Positions 42,451-51,507 of a stretch of 64,000 nucleotides of DNA are shown here, one piece after another; within the stretch, counting starts at the first letter, position 1, and the number at the start of each line of letters is the position of its first letter. The stretch covers positions 124,001 through 188,000 of the forward strand of contig JABSRN010000002.1 of the NCBI GenBank assembly GCA_013214025.1. Reading direction: 5' to 3'. Below the pieces are notes generated by a model that had not been told where the DNA came from, did not search any database, and worked only from the letters and a program-made list of their open reading frames with translations. The DNA is from Polyangiaceae bacterium (lineage in GTDB: Bacteria; Myxococcota_A; Polyangia; Polyangiales; Polyangiaceae). A program made the translations under genes and the position numbers.

Positions 42451-43905
42451 CTCATGACCATACACAAGTAGCAATCGCCGATCAGGCATGAGCTACCCTT
42501 GTTCATTAATTCAGGGGAGTGGTTGGCGGGCGATGTGGCGGACGAATTTGATGGTTCTGAGCTAGGCGATCCGCGTAGGGAGCGTCGTTTGGGGAAAATC
42601 GCGTCAAAGCTGGGGGACGATCCAGCAGCAAGTTTTCCAGATGTATTTTCGAGATCAGCCGAACTGGAAGGCTTCTATCGTTTCTTAAGAAACGACTCGT
42701 TCGATTGGTCGGACGTGTTGAAGCCGCACGTGGAGGCGACCTGTGCTCGAGCGGAAGAATTGGGCGAGTGTCTGGCGATTCATGACACGACGAATTTCAT
42801 CTTCAAAGGGGATCGTGATGGTTTGGGTCCGACGTCTTCGAAGGGGCAAGGGTTCATCGCCCACTTGTCACTGTTAGTCGGAATGGACGAAGCTCGAACG
42901 CCGTTGGGTGTTGGAGCGATCGACCAATACGCGCGGGCAGGTCGAAAAGGGCGACGTTCGGTTGGCGAGCGACTTGATGACAAGACTTCAGAAGGTCAGC
43001 GCTGGCTAAAGGGAGCTAAAGCGATCAATGAGCTAGCGAAGGACAGGTTTGAGTGCATTCACGTCGCAGACCGTGAGGGCGACACGTTTCCGTTTCTGTC
43101 CGGCATGCTCGAGTTTGGTGGTCGTTTCGTCATCCGGGTAGCGCAAAACCGGCGTGTACTCGACGAGGACGACGAACTGACCCGGCTACACGAAGTAGTG
43201 CTCGGGCTGGAAGCGGAATCATCGTTCGATATCACTGTATCCAAGCGTGAAAAGCGGCTCAACCCGACGCAGGCTAAGAGCCATCCATCGCGTGAAGGAC
43301 GCAAAGTGACCGTGGCGATAGCAGGGACATCGGTGTGCGTAGCGGTCCCGGTAGCCCGTCGAAAGGCGATGCAAATCGAGATGAACCTAGTGCAAGTTTG
43401 GGAGGAGGATCCCGATCCGAACGAACCATCTGTGGAATGGATTCTATGGACGACCGAGCCGATTGGTACGGTCAAACAACTGCGCCGCGTTGTTGATATT
43501 TACCGCGCCCGTTGGGTCATCGAGAAATACTTCAAAGCGTTAAAGACGGGCTGCCAATTTGAACGGCGTCAGCTTGAATCCTTCGATACCCTCAGCACAG
43601 CGCTCGCCCTATTTGCTCCCGTCGCGTGGAAGCTATTGCTTGCGCGCTCTGTGGTTAGAACAGCCCCCGAGCGCCCGCCGGACAGAGTCCTCTCAAAACT
43701 GCACGTGATTTACCTTGAAGGTAAATACAAGAAGCCCCTGCGTACGGCACGCGACGCGCTGTACGCGATGGCAAAGCTAGGCGGCATTTGTCGCAGAACG
43801 GGGAACCAGGTTGGCTGACGCTCGGCCGGGGCTACGAGAAATTGGCCACCGGGGAAGCCTTCTACCTCGACATGCTTAAGCTGCAGACTTGTGATCAATC
43901 ATGAG
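42451..43905. mobile_element. IS element, IS4 family (IS50/Tn5-like), 1455 bp
   Basis: Outer ends: CTCATGACCATACACAAGT (left) and, on the other strand, CTCATGATTGATCACAAGT (right), 19 bp with 14 matches; the inner ACACAAGT/TCACAAGT parts recall the Tn5 end CTGACTCTTATACACAAGT. The flanking 9-bp direct repeats CCCAAGGGG are identical. One transposase gene fills it. The right end falls 31 bp before the 3' end of the acyl-CoA synthetase gene and next to a run of ten G, without breaking a gene. The insertion looks recent because both repeats are intact. Confidence 0.93.
42499..43818 (+). CDS. Tn5-type transposase with C-terminal frameshift
   Basis: 439 aa as read from TTG 42499 (a later TTG after AGGGGAG is an alternative). 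N-terminal block DEFDGSELGDPRRERRLGKI is typical. Catalytic triad in place: Asp96 (IHDTTNFIF), Asp191 (HVADREGD) and Glu342 in the YREK signature YRARWVIEKYFKALK. After ..GGICRRTG the reading frame stops at 43818, but the frame one base over continues from 43803 as EPGWLTLGRGYEKL ... LDMLKLQTCDQS to a stop at 43904, exactly at the IS end. The family's usual ending 'NG.PGW' thus points to one lost base near 43797. The last 33 residues are out of frame; these lie in the dimerisation part in Tn5, so activity is uncertain. Confidence 0.93.
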   Translation: MFINSGEWLAGDVADEFDGSELGDPRRERRLGKIASKLGDDPAASFPDVFSRSAELEGFYRFLRNDSFDWSDVLKPHVEATCARAEELGECLAIHDTTNFIFKGDRDGLGPTSSKGQGFIAHLSLLVGMDEARTPLGVGAIDQYARAGRKGRRSVGERLDDKTSEGQRWLKGAKAINELAKDRFECIHVADREGDTFPFLSGMLEFGGRFVIRVAQNRRVLDEDDELTRLHEVVLGLEAESSFDITVSKREKRLNPTQAKSHPSREGRKVTVAIAGTSVCVAVPVARRKAMQIEMNLVQVWEEDPDPNEPSVEWILWTTEPIGTVKQLRRVVDIYRARWVIEKYFKALKTGCQFERRQLESFDTLSTALALFAPVAWKLLLARSVVRTAPERPPDRVLSKLHVIYLEGKYKKPLRTARDALYAMAKLGGICRRTGNQVG

Positions 43906-43914
43906 CCCAAGGGG
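43906..43914. repeat. 9-bp target-site duplication, right copy
   Basis: CCCAAGGGG, exact copy of 42442-42450. It runs into a longer G tract (43911-43920). Confidence 0.92.
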
Positions 43915-43944
43915 GGGGGGATTACGAAGCGTCCGTCCCAGGCT

Positions 43945-45534
43945 CTACGACTTCAACGACTCGCGAAGCTTGTACTTCTGGACCTTGCCCGCGAGGGTTC
44001 GGGGGAAGTCATCGGTGAACTCGAGACGCTCCGGCGTCTTCTGCTTGGCGATGCCCGACGCCTTGAAGTGCTCGGTGAGCTCCTCGAAGGTGATGGGGTC
44101 TTTCTTGTTGGACGACTGCACAAAGACGCAAACCTTCTCGCCGTACTTGTCGTCCGGGATGGCGACAGCAACCGCTTCGTTCACCTTGGCGTGTCGACCA
44201 AGAACCTCTTCTACTTCTTTGGCAGAGATGTTCTCGCCGCCGCGAATGATGATGTCCTTGATACGGTCCGTAATGGTCAGACAGTTGTTCTCGTTGAGGA
44301 TGCCGACATCGCCGGTTCGGTACCAGCCGTCGTCGGTGAACGCGTCGTTGTGCTCTTCGTTGACATAACCCACGCACATATCGGGGCCGATGCTGAGGAT
44401 CTCGCCGGGCTCGCCGGTTTTGACCTCTTTGCCGTCCTCATCCACCAGCTTGAGATGCACGCCGTCCAAGAGGTGGCCGTCGGTCTGGGAGCGGTACTCC
44501 AAGGGGTCGCCCCAGATGCCCGATGTAGTGCTCGGGTGTTCGGTGGAGCCGTACGCTCGGAACGAGAAGATGCCGTTTTCTTCGGCCGTCTCGATCAGGG
44601 TCTGAGCCACTCCGGCCCCGCCACAACCAAACAGCCGTAGGCTCTTACAGGCCTCCTTTAGATCCGGCGACGTAAGTAGGGTTTGTAGGAAGAACGGCGC
44701 GCCGCCACTCTTGGTCGCCTTGTACTTCGCGAAAAGTTCCAAACACGCTCCCGGATCCCAGCCGTCCATCATGATGACGTCTTGTCCGCCAAACAGAGGA
44801 AGCAATACGTTGCTGATCATTCCGGCAATGTGCCCGAAGGGGTTGGGTGAGACAAACACCTCTTCGCCGATGTTGTCACCAGTGCTCTTGAGCGACTGAT
44901 GAATTTCGGCGGACAGGGAGTTATGCGTGTGCAGTACGCCCTTGGGATCTGCGGTGGTGCCGGAGGTGTAGTTCGTGACATGCACGTCGTCGGCGTGAAG
45001 CTTCGGCGGCTCGTAGTTGGTGTGTCCGCGCTTCTCCAGCTCCTCAAAGCTGACGGCGCCCTTGGGCGCCTCGCCGACGACGATCCACTTCATGTCTTCC
45101 TGGCGGGCTGCGTAGTCGCGGTCGTGATAGGGTAGACCGTTCCAATTGTTCGGCGTGATGAGTCCCTTGGCCTTACTGGCGGTCAGGATGTGGTCGACCT
45201 CTTGCACGCCGTAAACGTGGATGATCGGCAGGACGATGAGCCCGATTTGCAAACAGGCGTGGTAGCCGACAATGGCTTCGGCCCAGCTCGGCATCTGCAT
45301 GGCCATGACGTCGCCAGGCTTGAAACCCATGTCTAAGAGGGCGCCGGCAAGCTTGCGGCCGCGCTCGTAACATTCGCCGAGAGTGGTCTCGCTTGGTTGG
45401 CACTGGGACCAGACGACGAGTTTCTTGTCGCCGAAGCGCTTGATGTTTTCGTCGACAACGTCGCGGATGGTTTTCTCGCTGTAGTAGCCTTCGTCGTACC
45501 AACGTTGGGTGAGGTGGGTTCGTGTGCCTCTCAT
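43945..45534 (-). CDS. acyl-CoA synthetase (AMP-binding)
   Basis: 529 aa from ATG 45534 (the open frame reaches 45693 but its extra N-terminus does not look like the family). P-loop NYTSGTTADPKGVLHTH, YGSTEHPST (A5), DDGWYRTGDVGILNENN, RIKDIIIRGGENISAKEVEEV (A8) and a C-terminal LAGKVQKYKLRE with the catalytic Lys. Similar to cyclohexanecarboxylate/medium-chain ligases. The gene end lies 31 bp from the IS target duplication and is intact. It may load the pathway's starting acid. Confidence 0.93.
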   Translation of the reverse strand: MRGTRTHLTQRWYDEGYYSEKTIRDVVDENIKRFGDKKLVVWSQCQPSETTLGECYERGRKLAGALLDMGFKPGDVMAMQMPSWAEAIVGYHACLQIGLIVLPIIHVYGVQEVDHILTASKAKGLITPNNWNGLPYHDRDYAARQEDMKWIVVGEAPKGAVSFEELEKRGHTNYEPPKLHADDVHVTNYTSGTTADPKGVLHTHNSLSAEIHQSLKSTGDNIGEEVFVSPNPFGHIAGMISNVLLPLFGGQDVIMMDGWDPGACLELFAKYKATKSGGAPFFLQTLLTSPDLKEACKSLRLFGCGGAGVAQTLIETAEENGIFSFRAYGSTEHPSTTSGIWGDPLEYRSQTDGHLLDGVHLKLVDEDGKEVKTGEPGEILSIGPDMCVGYVNEEHNDAFTDDGWYRTGDVGILNENNCLTITDRIKDIIIRGGENISAKEVEEVLGRHAKVNEAVAVAIPDDKYGEKVCVFVQSSNKKDPITFEELTEHFKASGIAKQKTPERLEFTDDFPRTLAGKVQKYKLRESLKS

Positions 45535-46121
45535 GCCGTCGTCTCCTATGTGTGCGCCGGCTCTGGCCGGCAACGGGCGCCTTGTGTGCGTCGGCAGTAG
45601 CCTGCGACGGGACGCGTCATAACGTTTGACGTCATCGAGAGCAATCGCGCAGTGAGCTTCGCAATTGGCCGGGCGAAATATCCAACTACACAAGTGGGCG
45701 AATCATGGAAACCGTATTGGCCGTCTGCGCATCGCGTCGTGGCCTGCGCCAGCGGAATGCCAGGAAACGTTCAGTTGAAAGCGGGAGGCTCAGCGCGCGT
45801 TGGGCATTCTGCAGAGTTGTGCCGCCGGAGAATTCCCGCTGGGGCATGTGCAGGGGGGCGTTGGTGCCTCGCTCGGCGGCCAGCGGATCTCGCACCGCTC
45901 GGTGTCGCTGATAACACAGCGGATGGTGTCTAGGCTCGGTGTTCAGTACCGGAACGAGACACTTCACCGTCTCAGGCCCTCGGTAGGGTCTCAGGCTGGA
46001 CCTCGAATGCCGGAGCGCTCGGAACCGTGTGCTGATTTACTAGGGGATTATCACGGAAATCCTCGGTTAATTGTGTGGGTGGATAATATGTCTGGTGCGC
46101 GATAGGCTGCCCCGCACGCAT
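45535..46121. other. divergent intergenic region, 587 bp
   Basis: Between the acyl-CoA synthetase (minus) and an SDR (plus). It holds TGACGTCA, a short palindrome at 45627-45634. Several short open frames exist on both strands but none has family features or a good ribosome-binding site. Confidence 0.4.
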
Positions 46122-46967
46122 ATGGCCAAAGTTGAATACGAGGATCGGGTCGCGGTCATCACGGGCGCGTCATCAGGCATCGGCGAGCAAATGGCCGTGG
46201 ATCTGGCGCGGCGAGGCGTCACGCTTTGCCTCATCGCGCGACGCAAAGACCGATTGGAACAAACCCTCCAGCGCGTCCAAGAGCACTCGCCGAAATCCAG
46301 CATGATCGTGGGCAGCGTCGGGGATCGCGAGACCTGTGAGCGGCTCATCGCGGAGGCACTAAGCGCCCACGGAGGGATCGATTTCCTCATCAACAACGCG
46401 GGCATCATGCGGCATCGAGACGTAGCCGAGCTCACCGCCGAGGACGCCGAGTCGGTGATGCAAATCAATTTTCTGGGGACGGTTTACCCGACCCTCGCCG
46501 TTCTGCCCCACATGATCGATCGCGGTGAAGGATGGATCATCAATATGGGGAGTGGTACCAGCCACATGGCGCTGCCCCTGGAGGCAATCTACGCCGCGAG
46601 CAAACATGCCATTCGCGGATGGAGCGAAGGGCTGTGGCTCGATCTGAAAGCCCGTGGCATCAGCGTGAGCGTGATTCATCCTGGCCCCATCGACACGGAG
46701 ATGGTGGAGGGCATCGCGGCGACCGGGGAGCCGTCGCGCTTGACGGACGGCTCGACGAAGCTCTACCCACCACAGGTAGTGAGCGACGCGTTGTTTCGGG
46801 TCATCGAGGGGCGGCAGTTTGAGGTGTCTGCACCCCCCCGCTACGGTTTTGTCTACTGGCTGCACGGCGTCATGCCCGGGGCTCTGCGCCGTGGCATTTT
46901 CTGGGACGCCCAGCGGGCGGCTCGCTCCGATCGCGCGCTCCGGGGAGCCTCGGGCGGGTCTAGTTAG
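46122..46967 (+). CDS. SDR family oxidoreductase
   Basis: 281 aa from ATG 46122. VAVITGASSGIG, NNAGIM, catalytic Ser in NMGSGTS and YAASK; C-terminal part with VSVIHPGPIDTEM. Close in style to general SDR1-type dehydrogenases/desaturating reductases. The C-terminal 40 residues extend past the classical domain (WLHGVMPGALRRGIFWDAQR) as in membrane-associated reductases. Its last bases overlap the receiver fragment on the other strand. Confidence 0.88.
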   Translation: MAKVEYEDRVAVITGASSGIGEQMAVDLARRGVTLCLIARRKDRLEQTLQRVQEHSPKSSMIVGSVGDRETCERLIAEALSAHGGIDFLINNAGIMRHRDVAELTAEDAESVMQINFLGTVYPTLAVLPHMIDRGEGWIINMGSGTSHMALPLEAIYAASKHAIRGWSEGLWLDLKARGISVSVIHPGPIDTEMVEGIAATGEPSRLTDGSTKLYPPQVVSDALFRVIEGRQFEVSAPPRYGFVYWLHGVMPGALRRGIFWDAQRAARSDRALRGASGGSS

Positions 46968-47262
46968 CTGCCTGGATGAAGTCTTCTCGTACTTGGAGCA
47001 GCTTGTCTGTTTTGAAGGGGTTGCGCAGGACAGGCTGGTCCACGGACTCGAGGAACGCTTCCATCTTGGGCAGGAAGGCTCCGCCGGTCATGAAGATGAC
47101 TCGTGCGGCATACTCTAGTTGCTTGCGCGTCAGCGCTCGAAACAGATCGATACCGGATGTCTCCGGCATGATGACGTTGCATAGGACAGCGTCGTAGTCC
47201 GGACATTCCTGGAGCAGCTTCAACGCATCGACGGCGTTGCTCGTCACCGTCACGTCGTGCAC
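46960..47262 (-). pseudogene. truncated response-regulator receiver domain
   Basis: 100 aa, starting at GTG 47262 right after an in-frame stop. It matches the receiver domain from the second strand on: HDVTVTSNAVDALKLLQE, DAVLCNVIMPETSGIDLF, RVIFMTGGAFLPKMEAF and PVLRNPFKTDKLL (Thr and Lys positions kept). The first strand with the acidic pair is missing, and the phospho-accepting Asp of 'LDVMMP' is Asn (CNVIMP). It resembles the C-terminus of a hybrid histidine kinase. Probably a relic without phosphotransfer function. Confidence 0.7.
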
Positions 47263-47333
47263 CGCTCAGGCTGCATGGGGATCGGGCCAGGCGTCGACGA
47301 CGGGCCGTCGTTCGAGTCGCTTGTGCAGGCTCG

Positions 47334-48164
47334 TTAAGTCGCGACGCAGGTGCCGGGTTCATCGGGAAGAAGACAGTTGGCCCCGCAATCGCAAACACTG
47401 GCCCCGTCGCATTGTTCGCTCGCATCGCAATCGCTGTCTTGCCAGCACTGGTTGTCCGGCAGTGTGGGGGCTTTACACTGGCCTTCGCCTTCCACAGCGC
47501 AGGACGGCGTATCGACGCAATAATCATTGCCGGTGCAGTCGGCGTCGCTAAAGCAGCAGCTGCTCTCGCGGGGTTTCAGTTCGCAGCTACTCGCGCAGGC
47601 TCCGCTGCTGGCGACGTTCGCGCCGAAGCTTCCGGCGATGCAGGCATTGTCGTAGGTGACGTCATCGCAGCCGCACACGGGTCTTAGAAGTTTGTTACAG
47701 GCAGGATCGCGGGGCGCGCAGGTGCCGAACTCGCTGCATTGCGCCTCAGCCTTTTCGCAGTACTCGTCGACAGTGCAGGCAGAGTTGAGGCGACAAAGGC
47801 GAATTTCGGAAACACCGCCGTCCTCGGTGGTCGAGGCGCCTGTGCCGCCAGTCCCGGTCGTGCCGCCCGTGCCGCCGGAGGACGCGCCGCCACTGCCGGA
47901 GCCGCCCGAGCTGGCGTCCCCGCTGGTCGTGCCGGCTGTGCTGGAACCGCCCGTGCCCGTATTGCCTGAGGTGTTTCCGCCGGAGCCGAGTCCGGCGGCA
48001 TCGGCGCCGCCTTCGGAGGTCGAAGTGGACGGGGTACTGCTGCCACTCTCGCTACACGCAACCAAAAGCATTAGCGCGAGTACGGCGGCCCCCACGGAAT
48101 CAGTCCGCCCGCGCCCGTCTCGTTTCTCTGTCGGAAATTTTGAAGAATCGAGTAAAACGTCCAT
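47334..48164 (-). CDS. Kazal-like Cys-rich lipoprotein
   Basis: 276 aa. Lipoprotein signal GAAVLALMLLVACSE (lipobox LVAC). Gly/Ser/Thr-rich linker (~residues 45-115), then a Cys-rich part. PVCGCDDVTYDNACIAG plus a following Cys is the Kazal-type protease inhibitor pattern; it is flanked by short disulphide modules of the type CTVDEYCEKAEAQCSEFGTC and CWQDSDCDASEQCDGASVCD. Such lipoproteins are common in Myxococcota surface proteomes. Protease inhibition is inferred. Confidence 0.83.
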   Translation of the reverse strand: MDVLLDSSKFPTEKRDGRGRTDSVGAAVLALMLLVACSESGSSTPSTSTSEGGADAAGLGSGGNTSGNTGTGGSSTAGTTSGDASSGGSGSGGASSGGTGGTTGTGGTGASTTEDGGVSEIRLCRLNSACTVDEYCEKAEAQCSEFGTCAPRDPACNKLLRPVCGCDDVTYDNACIAGSFGANVASSGACASSCELKPRESSCCFSDADCTGNDYCVDTPSCAVEGEGQCKAPTLPDNQCWQDSDCDASEQCDGASVCDCGANCLLPDEPGTCVAT

Positions 48165-48381
48165 AGGCGGCGAGCTTAACTCTGGCGGCCGGATTCGTCA
48201 CGGAAGCTTAGGCGGTAGGCTCGCAAGGAACCGGACAGTCGCGCTGCCTTCGCCACCGGCGTGCTGACGACGGCAAAAACCATCAGAGTTTTAGCGCTTC
48301 TAGGTGGCTGGGGGGTAGATGGCGGGCTAGTAGATGCCAGCGTGGCTGGCGGGGAGCTCGACGGGCTAACTCACTCCGCAT

Positions 48382-48816
48382 TTACGAACGGAGACTGGCG
48401 ACGGCTTGTTTGACGTCTCGGCCTTCGAAGCTGGGCCCGTCTTTGTCGAGGGTGCTTTTAAGGTGTTTCATGGCAGTCCCAATGGCTTGCCCGTCGTTGC
48501 TAGCCGCTTTGATGGCCTCGGCTACTGGAGCGAGCAGTTCCGCGATTTTCTCGGGGCTGAGACTTGCGGGGAGGAAGGCACGCAGCACTACGAGCTCTTC
48601 CTTCAAGTTTGCCTGCTGCTCGCCGTCCGTGGCGGCCTCTAGGGTTTCGAGGTTGGATTTGACCAGTTTTTTTAGCACCGCGATGCAAGCGTCGTCGTCG
48701 ACCTCCTCGCCTCGGGCCGTGAGTTCGCCGAGGGCGACCTTCAAGATTTCCTTCTCTACTGTCTTTTTTGCCTTCATGGCGGCGAACATTTGCTTCTTGA
48801 TATCGTCGGCTAACAT
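48382..48816 (-). CDS. GatB/YqeY-domain protein
   Basis: 144 aa from ATG 48816 with GGAGG right upstream, which fixes this start (a longer frame reaches 48849). KKQMFAAMKAKKTVEKEILK, VLKKLVKSNLETLEAATD and FLPASLSPEKIAELLAPVAEA are characteristic of YqeY, with the C-terminal MKHLKSTLDKDGPSFEGRDV. Family members carry a helical domain related to the tRNA-binding tail of GatB; role unknown. Confidence 0.93.
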   Translation of the reverse strand: MLADDIKKQMFAAMKAKKTVEKEILKVALGELTARGEEVDDDACIAVLKKLVKSNLETLEAATDGEQQANLKEELVVLRAFLPASLSPEKIAELLAPVAEAIKAASNDGQAIGTAMKHLKSTLDKDGPSFEGRDVKQAVASLRS

Positions 48817-48935
48817 GCTTCCTCCGGGGCTACGGCGTCGAGATAGCACGGACCCGAAGGCGCGTGTCAGGCGGTAATTGGGCTGTTTTCTGGAAGCCTT
48901 GCGGCGTGCGAGCGCCCCGGGCTAAGGCTGCGGCC

Positions 48936-51470
48936 ATGTTCTCTGGATCGCGGCTCCGAGAGTTTCTCAGCGGGCGAGTTTTGCTCGTGGTGCTGGCCGG
49001 GAGTTTGGCGCTCGGTGCCCGCAGTCAGATCCCGGATCCTCCGGAGTTGAGCGTGGCAGGCCTAGCGGGCATGTTGGGTGAGGCGGTGGGCGGCCCGGTC
49101 GCGGCAGAGGACATCGCCTGGGCACCGAGCAGTGGCGCGGTGGGGGATGTCTTGTGTGGCCGACGCGTACTGTTCCTTGCCCGGACCAATTCGGACAGCC
49201 CCCGGGATCTGTACTTGGCCCGAGTGCGCGTCAGTCTCGGGGGGCAGCCCGTCCTTCTCAACTCTCTCTACAACCTGACTCGAACCCCAGTCGGCGATGA
49301 GTCCGCGCTGCAGTTGGTGGGCTCGCGAGCGGTTTTCGCGACGACGGCGTTCGAGCAGGTGCAGGGCGTCACGGTTCTGGAGCTTGCGGGGGTGCGGCGC
49401 GAAGATCGCCCCGCCTCTTGGTGGGGCGTCGCACTTTCCCGATTGAGTTCGCTGCTGGGAACCGGCGCGGAAATGGGCCGAAGCAGTATCGTCTTGGAGC
49501 TGCCGGTGCGGCGAGCGGCGCTTGAGCTCAATGCGGAGACCTTGACTGTGGACGTCGGCGAGTCTCGGCGAAATCTGACATATCGATTGAATGACCGGAC
49601 GCTGACCGGCGAAGCGGACGCGCGCCCTTACGGCGCGTCCTTGCAGATTCATGCCGAGCGAGACAAAGCGCTCGTGCTCTGGGTGGTCGATACGGTACGG
49701 GCGGTCGTGGGTCCAGTGCCGATCGCCCAGCTGGAGACCCTCGTTTTTGGTGCCCGCGACGCCGTCAAGCGGGCGGTCTACGCAGTGCTCCCCGGGGGGG
49801 CCACCCATCGCTTGAGCGCTGGGCAGAGCGCGTCCGCTGAGCTGGCTAAGGAGCGACTCGAGCCTCCCTCGGAAGCCGTGTGGCCGCCGGCTGCGATCCC
49901 GTCCATTTGGGAAGCGTCGGCTGAAGGCGAGGGCGAGTGGTCCTCTGTCCGACTGCCGGGCAAAGCACCCGATCCGGGGCAAGCCGAGTTGTTTGCCCAG
50001 ACAATGATCCGACCCGATCCGAATCGACCGTACGTAGAGCTTCAGCTCACGGCGATGGACATGCGGCGGCTCGAGCTGCGCATGGAAGCGGGCTACGAAG
50101 ATCCTCGGCCGCTCACGGGACCTCCCGGAGCCGGCCATTTGCCCAAGGATCCCGACGTCTCTCGACGAGTCGTGGCGACCTTTAACGGCGGCTTCAAGAC
50201 GACCCACGGCGAGTACGGAATGATGGTCAATCGCCGTGTCTTGGTTCCACCGGTCAGTGGAGGGGCGACGGTGGTCTTGCGGCGCGGTGGCGATGTGGGC
50301 TTCGGCAGCTGGCCCTCCGCCTCGAAGATCCCGCCTGACTTGCTCAGCTTCCGGCAAAATCTCGAGCCGCTGGTGGACGACGGCAAAGCGAACCCCAGCG
50401 GGCGCGCCGCGTGGGGCTGGCACCTCGCCGGCGAGTCGGTGTTCACGGAGCGCACGGCGCTGTGTCTGACTCACCAGCAGCAGGTGCTCTACGCTTGGAG
50501 CCAGGCAATTAGTGCGCCGGTGCTCGCCCGTGGACTGATCGCGGCCGGCTGCGACTACGCAATCCACCTGGATATGAACCCTAAACACTGCGGTTTGGTG
50601 TTTACGAGCATCGAGAACCTGGTCAAGCAAAAGTTGGAGACCCGGCTGGCACACCCGGCGATGAATATCGATCCGCGGCGCTACGCGCTGTGGTCTGCGA
50701 AGGATTTCTTCTACGTATTGCGTCGGGTTACCCAACCGCCCCCGATCGAGGGAAGCGCCTGGAAACTGAGCCCCGGGGATCAGGGCACAGAGCCTGGCTG
50801 GCCGGCGATTTATCAGACGACCCGGCGCCTGGGACGATTGGACGTGCAGATCTACAGTCTGCAAAACGGTCGGGTGCACTGGCAGCTACGAGCGGGTAGC
50901 AAGGAACCGAAGAGCCCGGGCATGCGGCCCCAGAAGGCCCTACTGAGCGAGTTTCAGCATGAGCGAAGTCTGCTGGCGGTCGGTCTGGGGCACGCCACCC
51001 AAGGCGCCCGTTACGGCCTGGGCTTTGATGGCGGCGCCTCGCTGGCACTCCGACAGGTGTACGCCACCGTAGTGTTGGAGTCGCCGTTGCCACCGCGGAT
51101 ATTCCCGCCGGGTCAACGGCCCAAGCTCGGTCCGGGGCAGGACGCCGTGCAGCTGCCGCTCTTGGCCAAGAATGGCAAGCTGGTCGGAGCGGCGGCAAGC
51201 CACGGGGCTATGCGGCAGCGTGGCGCACTGTGTGTGACGGAAGACGGTCGTACTCTGATCGCGAAAAGTCTGCATGACAGCAGCGCCCCGCTGGGCAGCA
51301 CACTGTTGGATGCGGGTTGCGATACTGTGGTGGAACTGGACCGCGGGTCCCACCACGCAGCGTTTGTGGAGCTCCGAGGCAGTCAAACGCCGCCCCTGTC
51401 CGCTTACGAGACGACGGTGCTGCATGCCTTAGATACCGAACTGCGGTCGTCCGCAGCTCGCTGGCCGTGA
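48936..51470 (+). CDS. phosphodiester glycosidase-like protein with second partial domain copy
   Basis: 844 aa from ATG 48936 in front of a signal-anchor-like helix (SGRVLLVVLAGSLALGARS). N-terminal ~350 residues: beta-rich, family unknown. Residues ~390-610: phosphodiester glycosidase (NAGPA/DUF2233) features RRVVATFNGGFKTTHGEYGM, WGWHLAGES, AGCDYAIHLDMNPKHCGLVF. A shorter, similar end lies near residues 730-820: GALCVTEDGRTL ... LLDAGCDTVVELDRGSHHA, which repeats the 'AGCD..(V/I).LD' signature, so a second diverged copy. In vertebrates the domain uncovers mannose-6-phosphate; bacterial members are secreted glycan-modifying proteins. Confidence 0.8.
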   Translation: MFSGSRLREFLSGRVLLVVLAGSLALGARSQIPDPPELSVAGLAGMLGEAVGGPVAAEDIAWAPSSGAVGDVLCGRRVLFLARTNSDSPRDLYLARVRVSLGGQPVLLNSLYNLTRTPVGDESALQLVGSRAVFATTAFEQVQGVTVLELAGVRREDRPASWWGVALSRLSSLLGTGAEMGRSSIVLELPVRRAALELNAETLTVDVGESRRNLTYRLNDRTLTGEADARPYGASLQIHAERDKALVLWVVDTVRAVVGPVPIAQLETLVFGARDAVKRAVYAVLPGGATHRLSAGQSASAELAKERLEPPSEAVWPPAAIPSIWEASAEGEGEWSSVRLPGKAPDPGQAELFAQTMIRPDPNRPYVELQLTAMDMRRLELRMEAGYEDPRPLTGPPGAGHLPKDPDVSRRVVATFNGGFKTTHGEYGMMVNRRVLVPPVSGGATVVLRRGGDVGFGSWPSASKIPPDLLSFRQNLEPLVDDGKANPSGRAAWGWHLAGESVFTERTALCLTHQQQVLYAWSQAISAPVLARGLIAAGCDYAIHLDMNPKHCGLVFTSIENLVKQKLETRLAHPAMNIDPRRYALWSAKDFFYVLRRVTQPPPIEGSAWKLSPGDQGTEPGWPAIYQTTRRLGRLDVQIYSLQNGRVHWQLRAGSKEPKSPGMRPQKALLSEFQHERSLLAVGLGHATQGARYGLGFDGGASLALRQVYATVVLESPLPPRIFPPGQRPKLGPGQDAVQLPLLAKNGKLVGAAASHGAMRQRGALCVTEDGRTLIAKSLHDSSAPLGSTLLDAGCDTVVELDRGSHHAAFVELRGSQTPPLSAYETTVLHALDTELRSSAARWP

Positions 51471-51507
51471 AGGAGTCAGCCGGGCTCCAGCCGAGGGCTC
51501 TGTTTGG

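Noticed and set aside
40947-42506. 519-aa minus-strand frame opposite the Cys-repeat lipoprotein
   Set aside because: The Val/Ala-rich repeats arise from the complement of the Cys modules; the plus strand has a lipobox and ribosome-binding site.
49062-50879. 605-aa minus-strand frame opposite the glycosidase-like gene
   Set aside because: No motif, no start signal; shadow of GC-rich codons.
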